DNA of 40,288 bases from positions 1 to 40,288 of the forward strand of contig NZ_CADIJW010000049.1 in the NCBI RefSeq assembly GCF_902859745.1, in the 5' to 3' direction. The stretch is from Achromobacter dolens (GTDB lineage Bacteria > Pseudomonadota > Gammaproteobacteria > Burkholderiales > Burkholderiaceae_B). This document shows positions 33,423 to 40,288 of the stretch, piece after piece. The position numbers and the translations under genes were made by a program. The notes under the pieces were generated by a model that did no database searches, was not told where the DNA came from, and saw nothing but the letters and a program-made list of their open reading frames with translations. The first letter of the stretch is position 1. Each line of letters opens with the position of its first letter.

Positions 33423-34301
33423 GTGACCGCTTCTCACCCCGAACTCGATTGGGCCGTTCCGGCCGCCACGCCCGCCATGTCGCTGGCCGGCGGCACGTTG
33501 CGCTTCGAGCGCGGCGAACGGGTGCTGGAAGACCTGGCGCCGGGCCTGAAGCTGGTGCTGGTGCTGGACGGCGAGCTGCGCTACCGCGTGTCGGGCGCGC
33601 CGGCCGCCCAGGTCAGCGGGCCGTTGCTGCACCTGAGCCTGTGCCGCGATCCGCTGCGCATGGAACACGAATTCGGCGCGCGCCGGTCGCTGCGCTTCGT
33701 GTCGCTGCGCACCTCGCTGGAACACCTGCGCGAGTCCTTATCCCTGGAGCCGGCCGACATCGCGGGCCTGTTGCGCGCGCCGCGCGACGGCGCACCCTAT
33801 GCCGACGCCAATTTGCGGCTGGCCGCGCCGCTGCAGGCCTTGGGCCGGCAGATGCTGGCCTGCCCCATGCAGGGCGCGCTCAAGCGCATGTACCTGTCCG
33901 CCAAGGCGCTGGAGCTGACCGCGCTGGCGCTGGGCGCGCTCCAACCGGCGCCGGCCGCATCGACCCCGGGCGGACGGTCACGCGCCGACGTTGAACGCCT
34001 GCACCACGCGCGCGATCTGCTGCTGGCCGATCTTCAGCATCCCCCCACGTTGCCCGAGCTGGCGCGCCGTGTCGGCGTCAACGTCAACAAGCTCACCACG
34101 GGCTTTCGCCAGTTGTTCGGATGCAGCGTCTATGCCTGCGTGCGCGAGCAGCGCATGGCGCAGGCGCACGCGCTGCTCGCCGCCGGCGAGATGAGCGTAT
34201 CGGAGGCCGCCTATGCCTGCGGTTATACGGATTCGCATTTCAGCAAGGCCTTCCAGAGGCGTTACGGCGTGCTGCCGCGCGCGCTGATCCGCGGCCGCTG
34301 A
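33423..34301 (+). CDS. AraC-family regulator of siderophore uptake (PchR/YbtA-like)
   Basis: This 292-residue protein has an N-terminal sensing part (LDWAVPAATPAMSLAGGTLR and RSLRFVSLRTSLEHLRESLS) and a C-terminal AraC double HTH: TLPELARRVGVNVNKLTTGF, RQLFGCSVYACVREQRMAQA and MSVSEAAYACGYTDSHFSKA. The N-K-L-T-x-G-F-R-x-L-F-G and CGYTDSHFSKAF stretches resemble PchR/YbtA-type activators that respond to ferric siderophores. GTG 33423 is the likely start, although the ribosome site is poor. It is followed by two TonB-dependent receptors and is the best candidate to bind the direct repeats at 36701-36738. Confidence 0.87.
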   Translation: MTASHPELDWAVPAATPAMSLAGGTLRFERGERVLEDLAPGLKLVLVLDGELRYRVSGAPAAQVSGPLLHLSLCRDPLRMEHEFGARRSLRFVSLRTSLEHLRESLSLEPADIAGLLRAPRDGAPYADANLRLAAPLQALGRQMLACPMQGALKRMYLSAKALELTALALGALQPAPAASTPGGRSRADVERLHHARDLLLADLQHPPTLPELARRVGVNVNKLTTGFRQLFGCSVYACVREQRMAQAHALLAAGEMSVSEAAYACGYTDSHFSKAFQRRYGVLPRALIRGR

Positions 34302-34417
34302 CCGCGCCGCCGGTTGTCGGCGTTCTGGCCCCACCCGTCGCGCGGGATCGCGCGCATGCCGATGCGCGTTCGCGCCCGCGCGGTTTCCATGGCAAGAGTC
34401 TTACAAACGCCTGCGCG

Positions 34418-34445
34418 TTGCGGTTTCTCCTCGAAATTGTATGAG
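34418..34445 (+). promoter_or_regulatory. Promoter of siderophore receptor 1
   Basis: TTGCGG (34418-34423) and TATGAG (34440-34445) are 16 bp apart. The -10 element overlaps the start of the Fur palindrome at 34442, so Fur binding would block RNA polymerase directly. Confidence 0.5.
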
Positions 34446-34456
34446 AATAATTCTCA
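34442..34456. promoter_or_regulatory. Fur box of siderophore receptor 1
   Basis: TGAGAATAATTCTCA is a perfect 7-1-7 palindrome matching the Fur core TGATAATNATTATCA at 12 of 14 defined positions. It ends 23 bp before the receptor start (ATG 34480) and overlaps the -10 element. Confidence 0.85.
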
Positions 34457-34479
34457 GTATTAACGAAGGAGAAGTACCC

Positions 34480-36627
34480 ATGCGCTCTAGGTTCGGGAAC
34501 AACGCGCGGCGCGCGCGGTTGGCGCGTCAATGGCCGCTCTGGCTGGCGGTGGCGACGGGGCCGGCGCTGGCCGAAGGCACCCAGGAGCCCACGGGCGCCG
34601 CCACCTTGCCCGCGGTCACCGTCAGCGGCGAGCGCGAGGCCGGCGCCGCGCAACAGCCGACGCTGGGCAAGCTGCCCTTGAGCGTGCGCGAGACGCCCCA
34701 ATCGATCTCCGTGATCGGCCAGGAACAGATCCGCCAGCAGAACCTGCACACCCTGGACGACGTCATGCGGCACGCCACCGGCATCACGGTGCAGCCGCAC
34801 CATCACCTCACCACCGGCTACTACGCGCGCGGCTTCCAGATCGAATCCTTCGAGCAGGACGGCGTGCCGGCCATGATGGGCAACCGCGCCGCCGCGCCGG
34901 AAGACATGGCCATCTACGAGCGCGTCGAGATCCTGCGCGGCGCCAACGGCCTGTTGCACGGCGCCGGCAATCCCTCTGCCACCGTCAACCTGGTGCGCAA
35001 GCGGGGGCAGCGGCAATTCGCCTTCGGCGGAGAACTCAGCGCCGGCAGTTGGGACAACTATCGCGCCGAAGTCGACCTGGGCGGACCGCTGAACGACAGC
35101 GGCCGCGTCCGCGGCCGCGTCGTCGGGGTCATGGCCGACCGCGGCTTCTTCTATGAAAGCGCGAACGAGAAGACCGGCCTGTTCTACGGCACTGCCGAGG
35201 TCGACCTGGGCCCGGACACCGTGCTGTCGGCGGGCCTGCTGCACAGCCGCGTGCGCTCGCATCCGCCGCCCAGCATGGGCGGACTGCCGCGCTACAAGGA
35301 CGGCGCGCCGATCGGGCTGCGGCGCTCGGTCAATCTGGAGTCCGCCGGCAGCCGTTCCGACTGGAACACGACGCGCGTGTTCGCGGACCTGGACCACCGC
35401 TTCAGCCAGGGCTGGCGTGCGCGGCTCAGCGTCGATCATCTTCGCTCCGATTCCGAGATGAAGTACCTCACCGTCAACGGCGGGATCGACCGCGCGACGG
35501 GCCTGGGCGCCAAGCTGTCGGGAGGAGGCATCAAGTACGACAACAGCCAGACCAGCATCGACGCCTACGTCAGCGGCCCGGTCGAACTGTTCGGGCGGCG
35601 CCACGAGCTGCTGTTCGGCGCCAATTCACTGCGGACTTCGTACGAGAACCTGAATGCCGATGTCACCAGCCCTCAGTTGAACATGCCGATGGACGTGTTC
35701 CACTGGCATCCGCGCGATGTGCCCGACTACGACATCGGCCCCTACAAGTCCGCGAGCATCAATCGCGACCGGGAGCAGGGCGTGTACGGCATGGGCCGCT
35801 TCTCGCTGGCCGATCCGCTGACGCTGGTGCTCGGCGCGCGCATGGACTGGAGCCGGCTGGAAACGCCCAAAGCGAGCCAGCGCACCAACGCCAGATTCAC
35901 GCCCTATGGCGGCCTGATCGTCGACCTGGACCGGCAGTGGTCGCTGTATGGCAGTTACGCGCAGGTATTCATGCCGCAAATCGACCAGCTCGATCGCGAC
36001 GGCCAGCCGCTCGATCCGGTCACGGGCACCAACACCGAGGCCGGCGTCAAGGGTGAACTGTCGGACGGCGCGCTCAACGTGTCGCTGGCGCTGTTCCAGA
36101 TCCAGCAAAAGAACCGCGCCCAGGCCGACCCGTCGGTGGTGTGCGCGGGCCGACGCTGCCCCTCGGTCGCCGGGGGCGAGGTCCGCAGCCGCGGCTTCGA
36201 GGCCGAGGCCGCCGGCGCCATCACGCCTTACTGGACGGTGGCGGCGGGCTACACCTTCAACACCACCAAGTACATGGTGGACACGCGCGCCAGCGGCCAA
36301 CCCTATGCCAGCTTCACGCCCAGGCACATCTTCCGCCTGTGGACCGAGTACGCCCTGCCGGCGCTGGAGCGGCGCCTGAGCATCGGCGGGGGCGTACAGG
36401 TGCAATCGGGCTTTTACAACGTGGCCAAGACCATCACGCTGCGCCAGGGCGGCTACGCGCTGGCCGACATGCGCGTGGCCTATCGCGTCGACAAGCACGT
36501 CACGGTGGCGCTCAACGCCAACAACCTGTTCGACCGCGTCTACTACCAGCGCCTGAACGATGCCAACTGGACCAACTACTACGGCGAGCCGCGCAATTTC
36601 ATGCTGACGGTGCGCGCCGAGTATTGA
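34480..36627 (+). CDS. TonB-dependent siderophore receptor 1 (FpvA/FptA-type)
   Basis: This 715-residue outer-membrane receptor starts at ATG 34480 with GAAGGAG upstream; the earlier in-frame ATG 34441 lies against the Fur box and is rejected. A signal peptide (WPLWLAVATGPALA) is cut before EGTQEP. A TonB box-like [11 protein letters not shown] follows, then the plug ([50 protein letters not shown]) and a 22-strand-type barrel ending VRAEY. There is no N-terminal signalling (STN) domain, so control by an anti-sigma/ECF pair is unlikely. A Cys pair (VVCAGRRCPS) lies in an outer loop. It is closely related to receptor 2. Confidence 0.92.
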   Translation: MRSRFGNNARRARLARQWPLWLAVATGPALAEGTQEPTGAATLPAVTVSGEREAGAAQQPTLGKLPLSVRETPQSISVIGQEQIRQQNLHTLDDVMRHATGITVQPHHHLTTGYYARGFQIESFEQDGVPAMMGNRAAAPEDMAIYERVEILRGANGLLHGAGNPSATVNLVRKRGQRQFAFGGELSAGSWDNYRAEVDLGGPLNDSGRVRGRVVGVMADRGFFYESANEKTGLFYGTAEVDLGPDTVLSAGLLHSRVRSHPPPSMGGLPRYKDGAPIGLRRSVNLESAGSRSDWNTTRVFADLDHRFSQGWRARLSVDHLRSDSEMKYLTVNGGIDRATGLGAKLSGGGIKYDNSQTSIDAYVSGPVELFGRRHELLFGANSLRTSYENLNADVTSPQLNMPMDVFHWHPRDVPDYDIGPYKSASINRDREQGVYGMGRFSLADPLTLVLGARMDWSRLETPKASQRTNARFTPYGGLIVDLDRQWSLYGSYAQVFMPQIDQLDRDGQPLDPVTGTNTEAGVKGELSDGALNVSLALFQIQQKNRAQADPSVVCAGRRCPSVAGGEVRSRGFEAEAAGAITPYWTVAAGYTFNTTKYMVDTRASGQPYASFTPRHIFRLWTEYALPALERRLSIGGGVQVQSGFYNVAKTITLRQGGYALADMRVAYRVDKHVTVALNANNLFDRVYYQRLNDANWTNYYGEPRNFMLTVRAEY

Positions 36628-36700
36628 CCGTCGTCATCGCATGAGACGGCCGCGCGCGTCGCATGGCGCGCGCCGGCCGCCTCGGCCCGCCCGGTAAAAA

Positions 36701-36738
36701 ACTTCCGCAATCGCCAGCGAGACTTCCGCAATCGCCAG
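36701..36738. promoter_or_regulatory. 17-bp direct repeats, AraC-type activator site upstream of receptor 2
   Basis: ACTTCCGCAATCGCCAG is present twice without mismatch (36701-36717 and 36722-36738), separated by 4 bp, a 21-bp period or two helical turns. The promoter-proximal copy reaches into the place where the -35 of TAGAAT (36759) would lie, and no -35 consensus is present there. This equals the known araI1-I2 arrangement of AraC activators. The PchR-like regulator at 33423 is the likely ligand; this is inference. Confidence 0.7.
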
Positions 36739-36758
36739 TGGCGCGCCACGTCGCTCTC

Positions 36759-36764
36759 TAGAAT
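36759..36764 (+). promoter_or_regulatory. -10 element of siderophore receptor 2
   Basis: TAGAAT matches TATAAT at 5 of 6. At 17 bp upstream the sequence is CAGTGG, not a -35, which fits an activator-dependent promoter. The Fur box follows 4 bp downstream. Confidence 0.5.
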
Positions 36765-36768
36765 GGTT

Positions 36769-36783
36769 TGAGAATAATTCTCA
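36769..36783. promoter_or_regulatory. Fur box of siderophore receptor 2
   Basis: TGAGAATAATTCTCA is identical to the box of receptor 1, and the spacing to the start codon (23 bp to GTG 36807) is identical too. The site would cover the region just after the -10, so iron-loaded Fur should repress. Confidence 0.85.
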
Positions 36784-36806
36784 GTAACCGGGAAAGAGGA
36801 ACGGCG

Positions 36807-38939
36807 GTGCGATCAAGGTTCAGGAACAGGGCGGCACGGCCGCGCAAGGGTGCGGCGCGCCATTGGCCGGTGTGGCTGGCATTGACGGCGGCGGGGCCGG
36901 TGGCGGCGCAAGCGTCCGACGATGCCGCGACCTTGCCGGCGGTCACCGTCAGCGGCGAACGCGACGCGACCGCGCCGGCGCCCACGATGGGCAAGCTGCC
37001 CTTGACGGTGCGCGAGACGCCGCAGTCGATCACCGTGATCGGCCAGGAACAGATGCGGCAGCAGAACCTGCAGAGCCTGGATGACGTCATGCTGCACGCC
37101 ACCGGCATCACGGTGCAGCCGTACCAGTTGCTGACCACGGCCTACTATTCCCGCGGCTTCAAGGTCGATTCGTACGAGCAGGATGGGGTGCCGGTGCTGA
37201 TGGGCAACATGGCCGCGTCGCCGCAGGACATGGCGGTGTACGAGCGCGTCGAGATCCTGCGCGGCGCCAACGGCCTGCTGCATGGCGCCGGCAATCCCGC
37301 CGCCACCGTCAACCTGGTGCGCAAGCGTCCGCAGCGCGAGTTCGCCTTCAGCGGCGCGGTCAGCGCTGGCAACTGGGACCGCTACCGCGCCGAGGCCGAC
37401 CTGGGCGGCCCGCTCAACGCCAGCGGCAGCGTGCGCGGCCGTCTCGTCACGGCCTTTGAAGACCGCGGCTATTTCTACGACGTGGCGGACCAGAAGTCGG
37501 CGCTGTTCTACGGCATCGGCGAGGTCGACCTGGGCCCGGACACGGTACTGTCGGCCGGGCTGCAATACCAGCGCATCCGCTCCACCACCAACATGGCGGG
37601 CGTGCCACGCTACAAGGATGGCGGCGACATCGGCCTGAAGCGCTCGACCTACCTGGACGCGGCCTGGGACCGCTTCAACTGGAACACGACGCGCGTGTTC
37701 GCCGACCTGGAACACCGCTTCGGCCAGGGCTGGAGCGCCAAGCTCAGCGCCAACTACCTCACCGCCGACAGCAACCTGAAGTACGCCGGCGCCTATGGCG
37801 CGATCGACCGCCAGACTGGCCTGGGCTCGGCGCTGATGGGCGGCGCCTACAAATTCGACAACACCCAGGCCAGCGTCGATGCCTACGTCAGCGGCCCGGT
37901 GGAGCTGTTCGGCCGGCGCCACGAGCTGCTGGTCGGCGGCAATGCGCAGCGCACCACGACCGAGCAGTACACCGGCCAGTTGACGCCGGCGCTGCGCGTG
38001 CCAGTGAACGTGTTCGACTGGGATCCGCACAGCGTGCCGGAGCCGGGCGTCGGCCCCTATACCTCGCCGGGCGAGACGCGCGCGCGCCAGCAGGGCGTCT
38101 ACGGCATGGGCCGCTTCTCCCTGGCCGATCCACTGACGCTGGTGCTGGGCGGCCGCATGAGCTGGTGGAACCAGGACGCGCCCGGTTCGCGACAGCGCAT
38201 CGACCCCGAATTCACGCCCTACGGCGGGCTGATCGTCGATCTGGACCGCCAGTGGTCGCTGTACGGCAGCTATGCCGAGGTGTTCCAGCCGCAGACCCAG
38301 CTCACGCGCGACGGCCAGGGGCTGGACCCGGTCACCGGCACCAACTACGAGGCCGGCATCAAGGGCGAACTGATGGACGGCGCGCTGAACGTATCGCTGG
38401 CCGCGTTCCAGATCCGCCAGAAGAACCGCGCGCAGCAGGATCCGGCCTGGCCCTGCGTCGGCCAGAACTGCTACTACGTGGCGGGCGGCGAGGTGCGCAG
38501 CCGCGGCTTCGAGGCCGAGGCCAGCGGCAGCATCACGCCGTACTGGACGGTGGCCGCGGGCTACACCTTCAACACCAGCAAGTACCTGACCGACACGCAG
38601 GCGGGCGGCCAGCCCTTCGCCAGCTTCACGCCCAGGCACATCTTCCGGCTGTGGACGAACTATGCGCTGCCGACGATGCAGCGGCGCCTGAGCGTGGGCG
38701 GCGGCCTGCAGGTGCAGTCCGGCTACTCGACCGTGTCGGGCCCGGTCACGCTGCGCCAGGGCGGCTATGCGCTGGTCGACCTGCGTCTGGCCTATCGCGT
38801 CGATAAGCACCTGACCGCGGCGCTGAACGTCAACAACGTGTTCGACCGCGGCTATTACCAGAGCCTGTCGGGCACGGCCTGGAACAACCGCTACGGCGAG
38901 CCGCGCAACGTCATGCTGACCCTGCGCGCCGAGTACTGA
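36807..38939 (+). CDS. TonB-dependent siderophore receptor 2 (FpvA/FptA-type)
   Basis: This is a 710-residue receptor starting at GTG 36807 with AAAGAGGA upstream, at the place equivalent to the receptor 1 ATG. A signal peptide ([17 protein letters not shown]) is followed by [11 protein letters not shown], the plug ([40 protein letters not shown]) and a barrel ending LRAEY. It shares long identical blocks with receptor 1 ([38 protein letters not shown]) but differs in outer loops, for example [20 protein letters not shown]. It also keeps an outer-loop Cys pair ([10 protein letters not shown]). A terminator lies 13 bp after its stop. Confidence 0.92.
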   Translation: MRSRFRNRAARPRKGAARHWPVWLALTAAGPVAAQASDDAATLPAVTVSGERDATAPAPTMGKLPLTVRETPQSITVIGQEQMRQQNLQSLDDVMLHATGITVQPYQLLTTAYYSRGFKVDSYEQDGVPVLMGNMAASPQDMAVYERVEILRGANGLLHGAGNPAATVNLVRKRPQREFAFSGAVSAGNWDRYRAEADLGGPLNASGSVRGRLVTAFEDRGYFYDVADQKSALFYGIGEVDLGPDTVLSAGLQYQRIRSTTNMAGVPRYKDGGDIGLKRSTYLDAAWDRFNWNTTRVFADLEHRFGQGWSAKLSANYLTADSNLKYAGAYGAIDRQTGLGSALMGGAYKFDNTQASVDAYVSGPVELFGRRHELLVGGNAQRTTTEQYTGQLTPALRVPVNVFDWDPHSVPEPGVGPYTSPGETRARQQGVYGMGRFSLADPLTLVLGGRMSWWNQDAPGSRQRIDPEFTPYGGLIVDLDRQWSLYGSYAEVFQPQTQLTRDGQGLDPVTGTNYEAGIKGELMDGALNVSLAAFQIRQKNRAQQDPAWPCVGQNCYYVAGGEVRSRGFEAEASGSITPYWTVAAGYTFNTSKYLTDTQAGGQPFASFTPRHIFRLWTNYALPTMQRRLSVGGGLQVQSGYSTVSGPVTLRQGGYALVDLRLAYRVDKHLTAALNVNNVFDRGYYQSLSGTAWNNRYGEPRNVMLTLRAEY

Positions 38940-38952
38940 GCGGTGTGCGATC

Positions 38953-38988
38953 GATGGACGGCGCAGGCGCGCCGTCCATCCGTTTTTT
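38953..38988 (+). terminator. Rho-independent terminator between receptor 2 and the cupin gene
   Basis: GATGGACGGCGC (38953-38964) and GCGCCGTCCATC (38969-38980) form a perfect 12-bp stem with a 4-nt loop, followed by CG and T6 (38983-38988). It begins 13 bp after the receptor stop and ends directly before the AAGGAG of the cupin gene, so read-through or a conditional change decides expression of the next two genes. Confidence 0.88.
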
Positions 38989-39002
38989 CAAGGAGAGACA
39001 AC

Positions 39003-39410
39003 GTGGCTGCAATGACGCCCGTGCCAGTGTTCGACTGGCTCGATCATTTCATGGCGCTGGCTGGCGATGGCGGCATGCGCGACATCGGCAGGCTGCGGCG
39101 CCTGGCGCCGCACGAAGGCTGGCTGGTCGGCATCAAGGCCGCGGCCAGCGACGCCGACGTGCACGGCGATGTCTGGGAACGCCATCCCGCCGGCGAGGAA
39201 ATGCTCTGTGTGCTGGAAGGCAGCGTGGTGCTCACGCTGATGGACGAGGCCGGCGCCGAGACCGATGTGCTGTTGGACGCCCGGCGCGGCGCCGTGGTGC
39301 CGCGCGGCATCTGGCACCGCCTGCGCGTGGCCTGTCCGGCCCGCATCCTGTTCGTCACGCCCGGGCAGGGCAGTGAACACCGCCGCGTGGGCGCGGCAAC
39401 GCAAGCTTGA
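39003..39410 (+). CDS. Cupin-domain protein of the siderophore uptake cluster
   Basis: This 135-residue protein has a single cupin: VHGDVWERHPAGEEMLCVLE followed by GSVVLTLMDEAGAETDVLLD is motif 1, and GAVVPRGIWHRLRVACPARI is motif 2. The metal-site residues (His/Glu/His) are only partly evident. It starts at GTG 39003 with AAGGAG 8 nt upstream; an ATG three codons later is less well placed. The gene lies between the receptor and the inner-membrane importer, so it may bind, release or modify the ferric siderophore in the cytoplasm. That is inference only. Confidence 0.8.
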   Translation: MAAMTPVPVFDWLDHFMALAGDGGMRDIGRLRRLAPHEGWLVGIKAAASDADVHGDVWERHPAGEEMLCVLEGSVVLTLMDEAGAETDVLLDARRGAVVPRGIWHRLRVACPARILFVTPGQGSEHRRVGAATQA

Positions 39411-39421
39411 AGGAAATCGAC

Positions 39422-40288
39422 GTGAAGCAAACCGCGAATGCGCGCCTGTTCGTCATGATCGGCGCGCTGTATTTCTCCCAGGGCATTCCGCTGGGCGTGG
39501 CCATGGAGGCATTGCCCACGCTGCTGCGGCGCGACGGCGCGCCCCTGCACGCGCTGGCCTGGCTGCCGCTGGTGGGGCTGCCCTGGGTGCTGAAGTTCCT
39601 GTGGGCGCCGCAGGTCGACAACCGCTGGCGCGCCGCGCTCGGCCGGCGCCGTAGCTGGATTCTTCCGATGCAGGCCGTGGTGCTGGCCTGCCTGGTGGCG
39701 GTGGCCATGACCGGCATCGCCGCCGCCAGCGCGCCCTGGGTGGTGGGCCTGATGGCCCTGGCCTCGCTGGCCAGCGCCACCCAGGACATCGCCACCGACG
39801 GCCTGACCGCCGAGCGCTTCGATGGCCAGGCGCTGGCGCGCGCCAACGCCGTGCAGGTCGGCGGCACCATGGTCGGCTTTTTCGCCGGCGGGCCGGGCTG
39901 CCTGGTGCTGGCGGGGTGGCTGGGGCAGGGCGTTGCGCTGACGCTGCTGGCGGCGGTGGTGGCCTTCAGCCTGCTGATGGCGCTGGGGTGGCGTGAAGCC
40001 GCCTTGCCCGCGCCCGCCGCCGCGCCGCGGCGCGCCACCCTGGCGCGCTTCGCGCGCCGGCCCGGCGCCTGGGCGCTGGTGCTGGCGGCGTTCCTGGCGG
40101 CCATGACGGCGGTGGCGGGCTATGGGCTGTCCAAGCTGTTCCTGGTGGACGCGGGCTGGCCGGTGGAGGCGGTGGGGCGACTTGGCATGGCGGGGGGCGC
40201 GGTGACCGTCTTGCTCGGCTGCGGCGGCGGCGCCTGGCTGGTGGGCCGCATGGGCGCACGCGGCGCGCTGGCCCTGGGGCTGGCGGCG
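39422..40288 (+). CDS. RhtX/FptX-like MFS siderophore importer (3' partial)
   Basis: 289 codons are in the window, and the reading frame runs off the end. It starts at GTG 39422 with GAAGGAAATC upstream, 11 bp after the cupin stop. FVMIGALYFSQGIPLGVAME, LAWLPLVGLPWVLKFLWAPQ and VDNRWRAALGRRRSWILPMQ form the AmpG/RhtX/FptX-type N-terminus; ATQDIATDGLTAERF and NAVQVGGTMVGFFAGGPGCL follow. These single-subunit carriers move intact ferric siderophores across the inner membrane in Sinorhizobium (RhtX) and Pseudomonas (FptX). Position behind two receptors supports this role over AmpG muropeptide permease. Confidence 0.88.
   Translation, partial: MKQTANARLFVMIGALYFSQGIPLGVAMEALPTLLRRDGAPLHALAWLPLVGLPWVLKFLWAPQVDNRWRAALGRRRSWILPMQAVVLACLVAVAMTGIAAASAPWVVGLMALASLASATQDIATDGLTAERFDGQALARANAVQVGGTMVGFFAGGPGCLVLAGWLGQGVALTLLAAVVAFSLLMALGWREAALPAPAAAPRRATLARFARRPGAWALVLAAFLAAMTAVAGYGLSKLFLVDAGWPVEAVGRLGMAGGAVTVLLGCGGGAWLVGRMGARGALALGLAA

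Noticed and set aside
34382-34420. Possible copy of the 17-bp activator repeat upstream of receptor 1
   Set aside because: Only one imperfect match (ACAAACGCCTG, 34403-34413, 8 of 11) and no second half-site at a 21-bp period; receptor 1 also has its own -35.
34441-34480. ATG 34441 as start of receptor 1 (and the matching TTG 36768 for receptor 2)
   Set aside because: Both lie against the Fur palindrome, and the identical residues after them are just its translation. Good ribosome sites precede 34480 and 36807, followed by signal peptides.
39265-39654. Long open frames opposite or beside the FptX-like gene and throughout the window
   Set aside because: High GC removes stop codons in other frames; they are rich in Arg/Ala/Pro, have no domain motifs and overlap clear genes.

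Overview
The window is a GC-rich bacterial chromosome segment (by eye about two thirds G+C) with tightly packed genes, many ATGA/GTGA overlaps and strongly GC-biased third codon positions. It holds four Bug/TctC-type periplasmic solute receptors, a formamidase pair, tandem siderophore receptors and Fur boxes of the TGAGAAT-type. This points to Burkholderiales, most likely Alcaligenaceae (Achromobacter or Bordetella). No rRNA, tRNA, CRISPR array, transposase, phage gene or replication origin was seen, so the species cannot be fixed.

Layout. (1) 1-2756, plus strand: a truncated lytic transglycosylase, a SAM methyltransferase, a GNAT acetyltransferase and a small CCxxGC protein. (2) 2804-3390, minus: a ParE-like toxin / ribbon-helix-helix antitoxin pair with an inverted-repeat operator candidate. 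(3) 11764-3575, minus: a peptide ABC importer operon ordered MarR-like regulator, fused double ATPase, solute-binding protein, two permeases, M14-type zinc peptidase, GNAT. A palindromic repeat element lies between the binding protein and the first permease. (4) 11937-14443: an Lrp/AsnC regulator divergent from a class V PLP enzyme, then a small secreted protein. (5) 14763-16394: fmdA-fmdB and a strong terminator. (6) 17714-16396, minus: an NlpE-like lipoprotein and a solute-binding-type protein without a signal peptide.

(7) 26474-17848, minus, with a divergent IclR regulator at 26568: nine genes, four of them Bug receptors, interleaved with an amidohydrolase/lactonase, an RraA-type aldolase, a D-2-hydroxyacid dehydrogenase, a cyclase-family hydrolase and an SMP-30 lactonase. 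This looks like an uptake and catabolic unit for an unidentified carboxylated (probably lactone- or pyrone-forming) compound. No TctA/TctB membrane partners are present. (8) 27465-30941, plus: small stress/detoxification genes (GFA, OsmC, GST, GNAT, a C-terminally short isochorismatase-fold hydrolase, DUF3820, a secreted protein). (9) 31029-33356: an MFS transporter divergent from a GlxA-type DJ-1/AraC regulator.

(10) 33423-40288, plus: an iron/siderophore uptake unit made of a PchR-like AraC regulator, two tandem TonB-dependent receptors, a cupin protein and a truncated RhtX/FptX-like inner-membrane importer. Both receptors have the same perfect Fur palindrome at the same distance from the start codon. 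Only the second also has two identical 17-bp direct repeats separated by 4 bp just upstream of its -10 element. That is the geometry of an AraC-family activator site and is the most specific regulatory signal in the window. A terminator hairpin separates receptor 2 from the cupin and importer genes.
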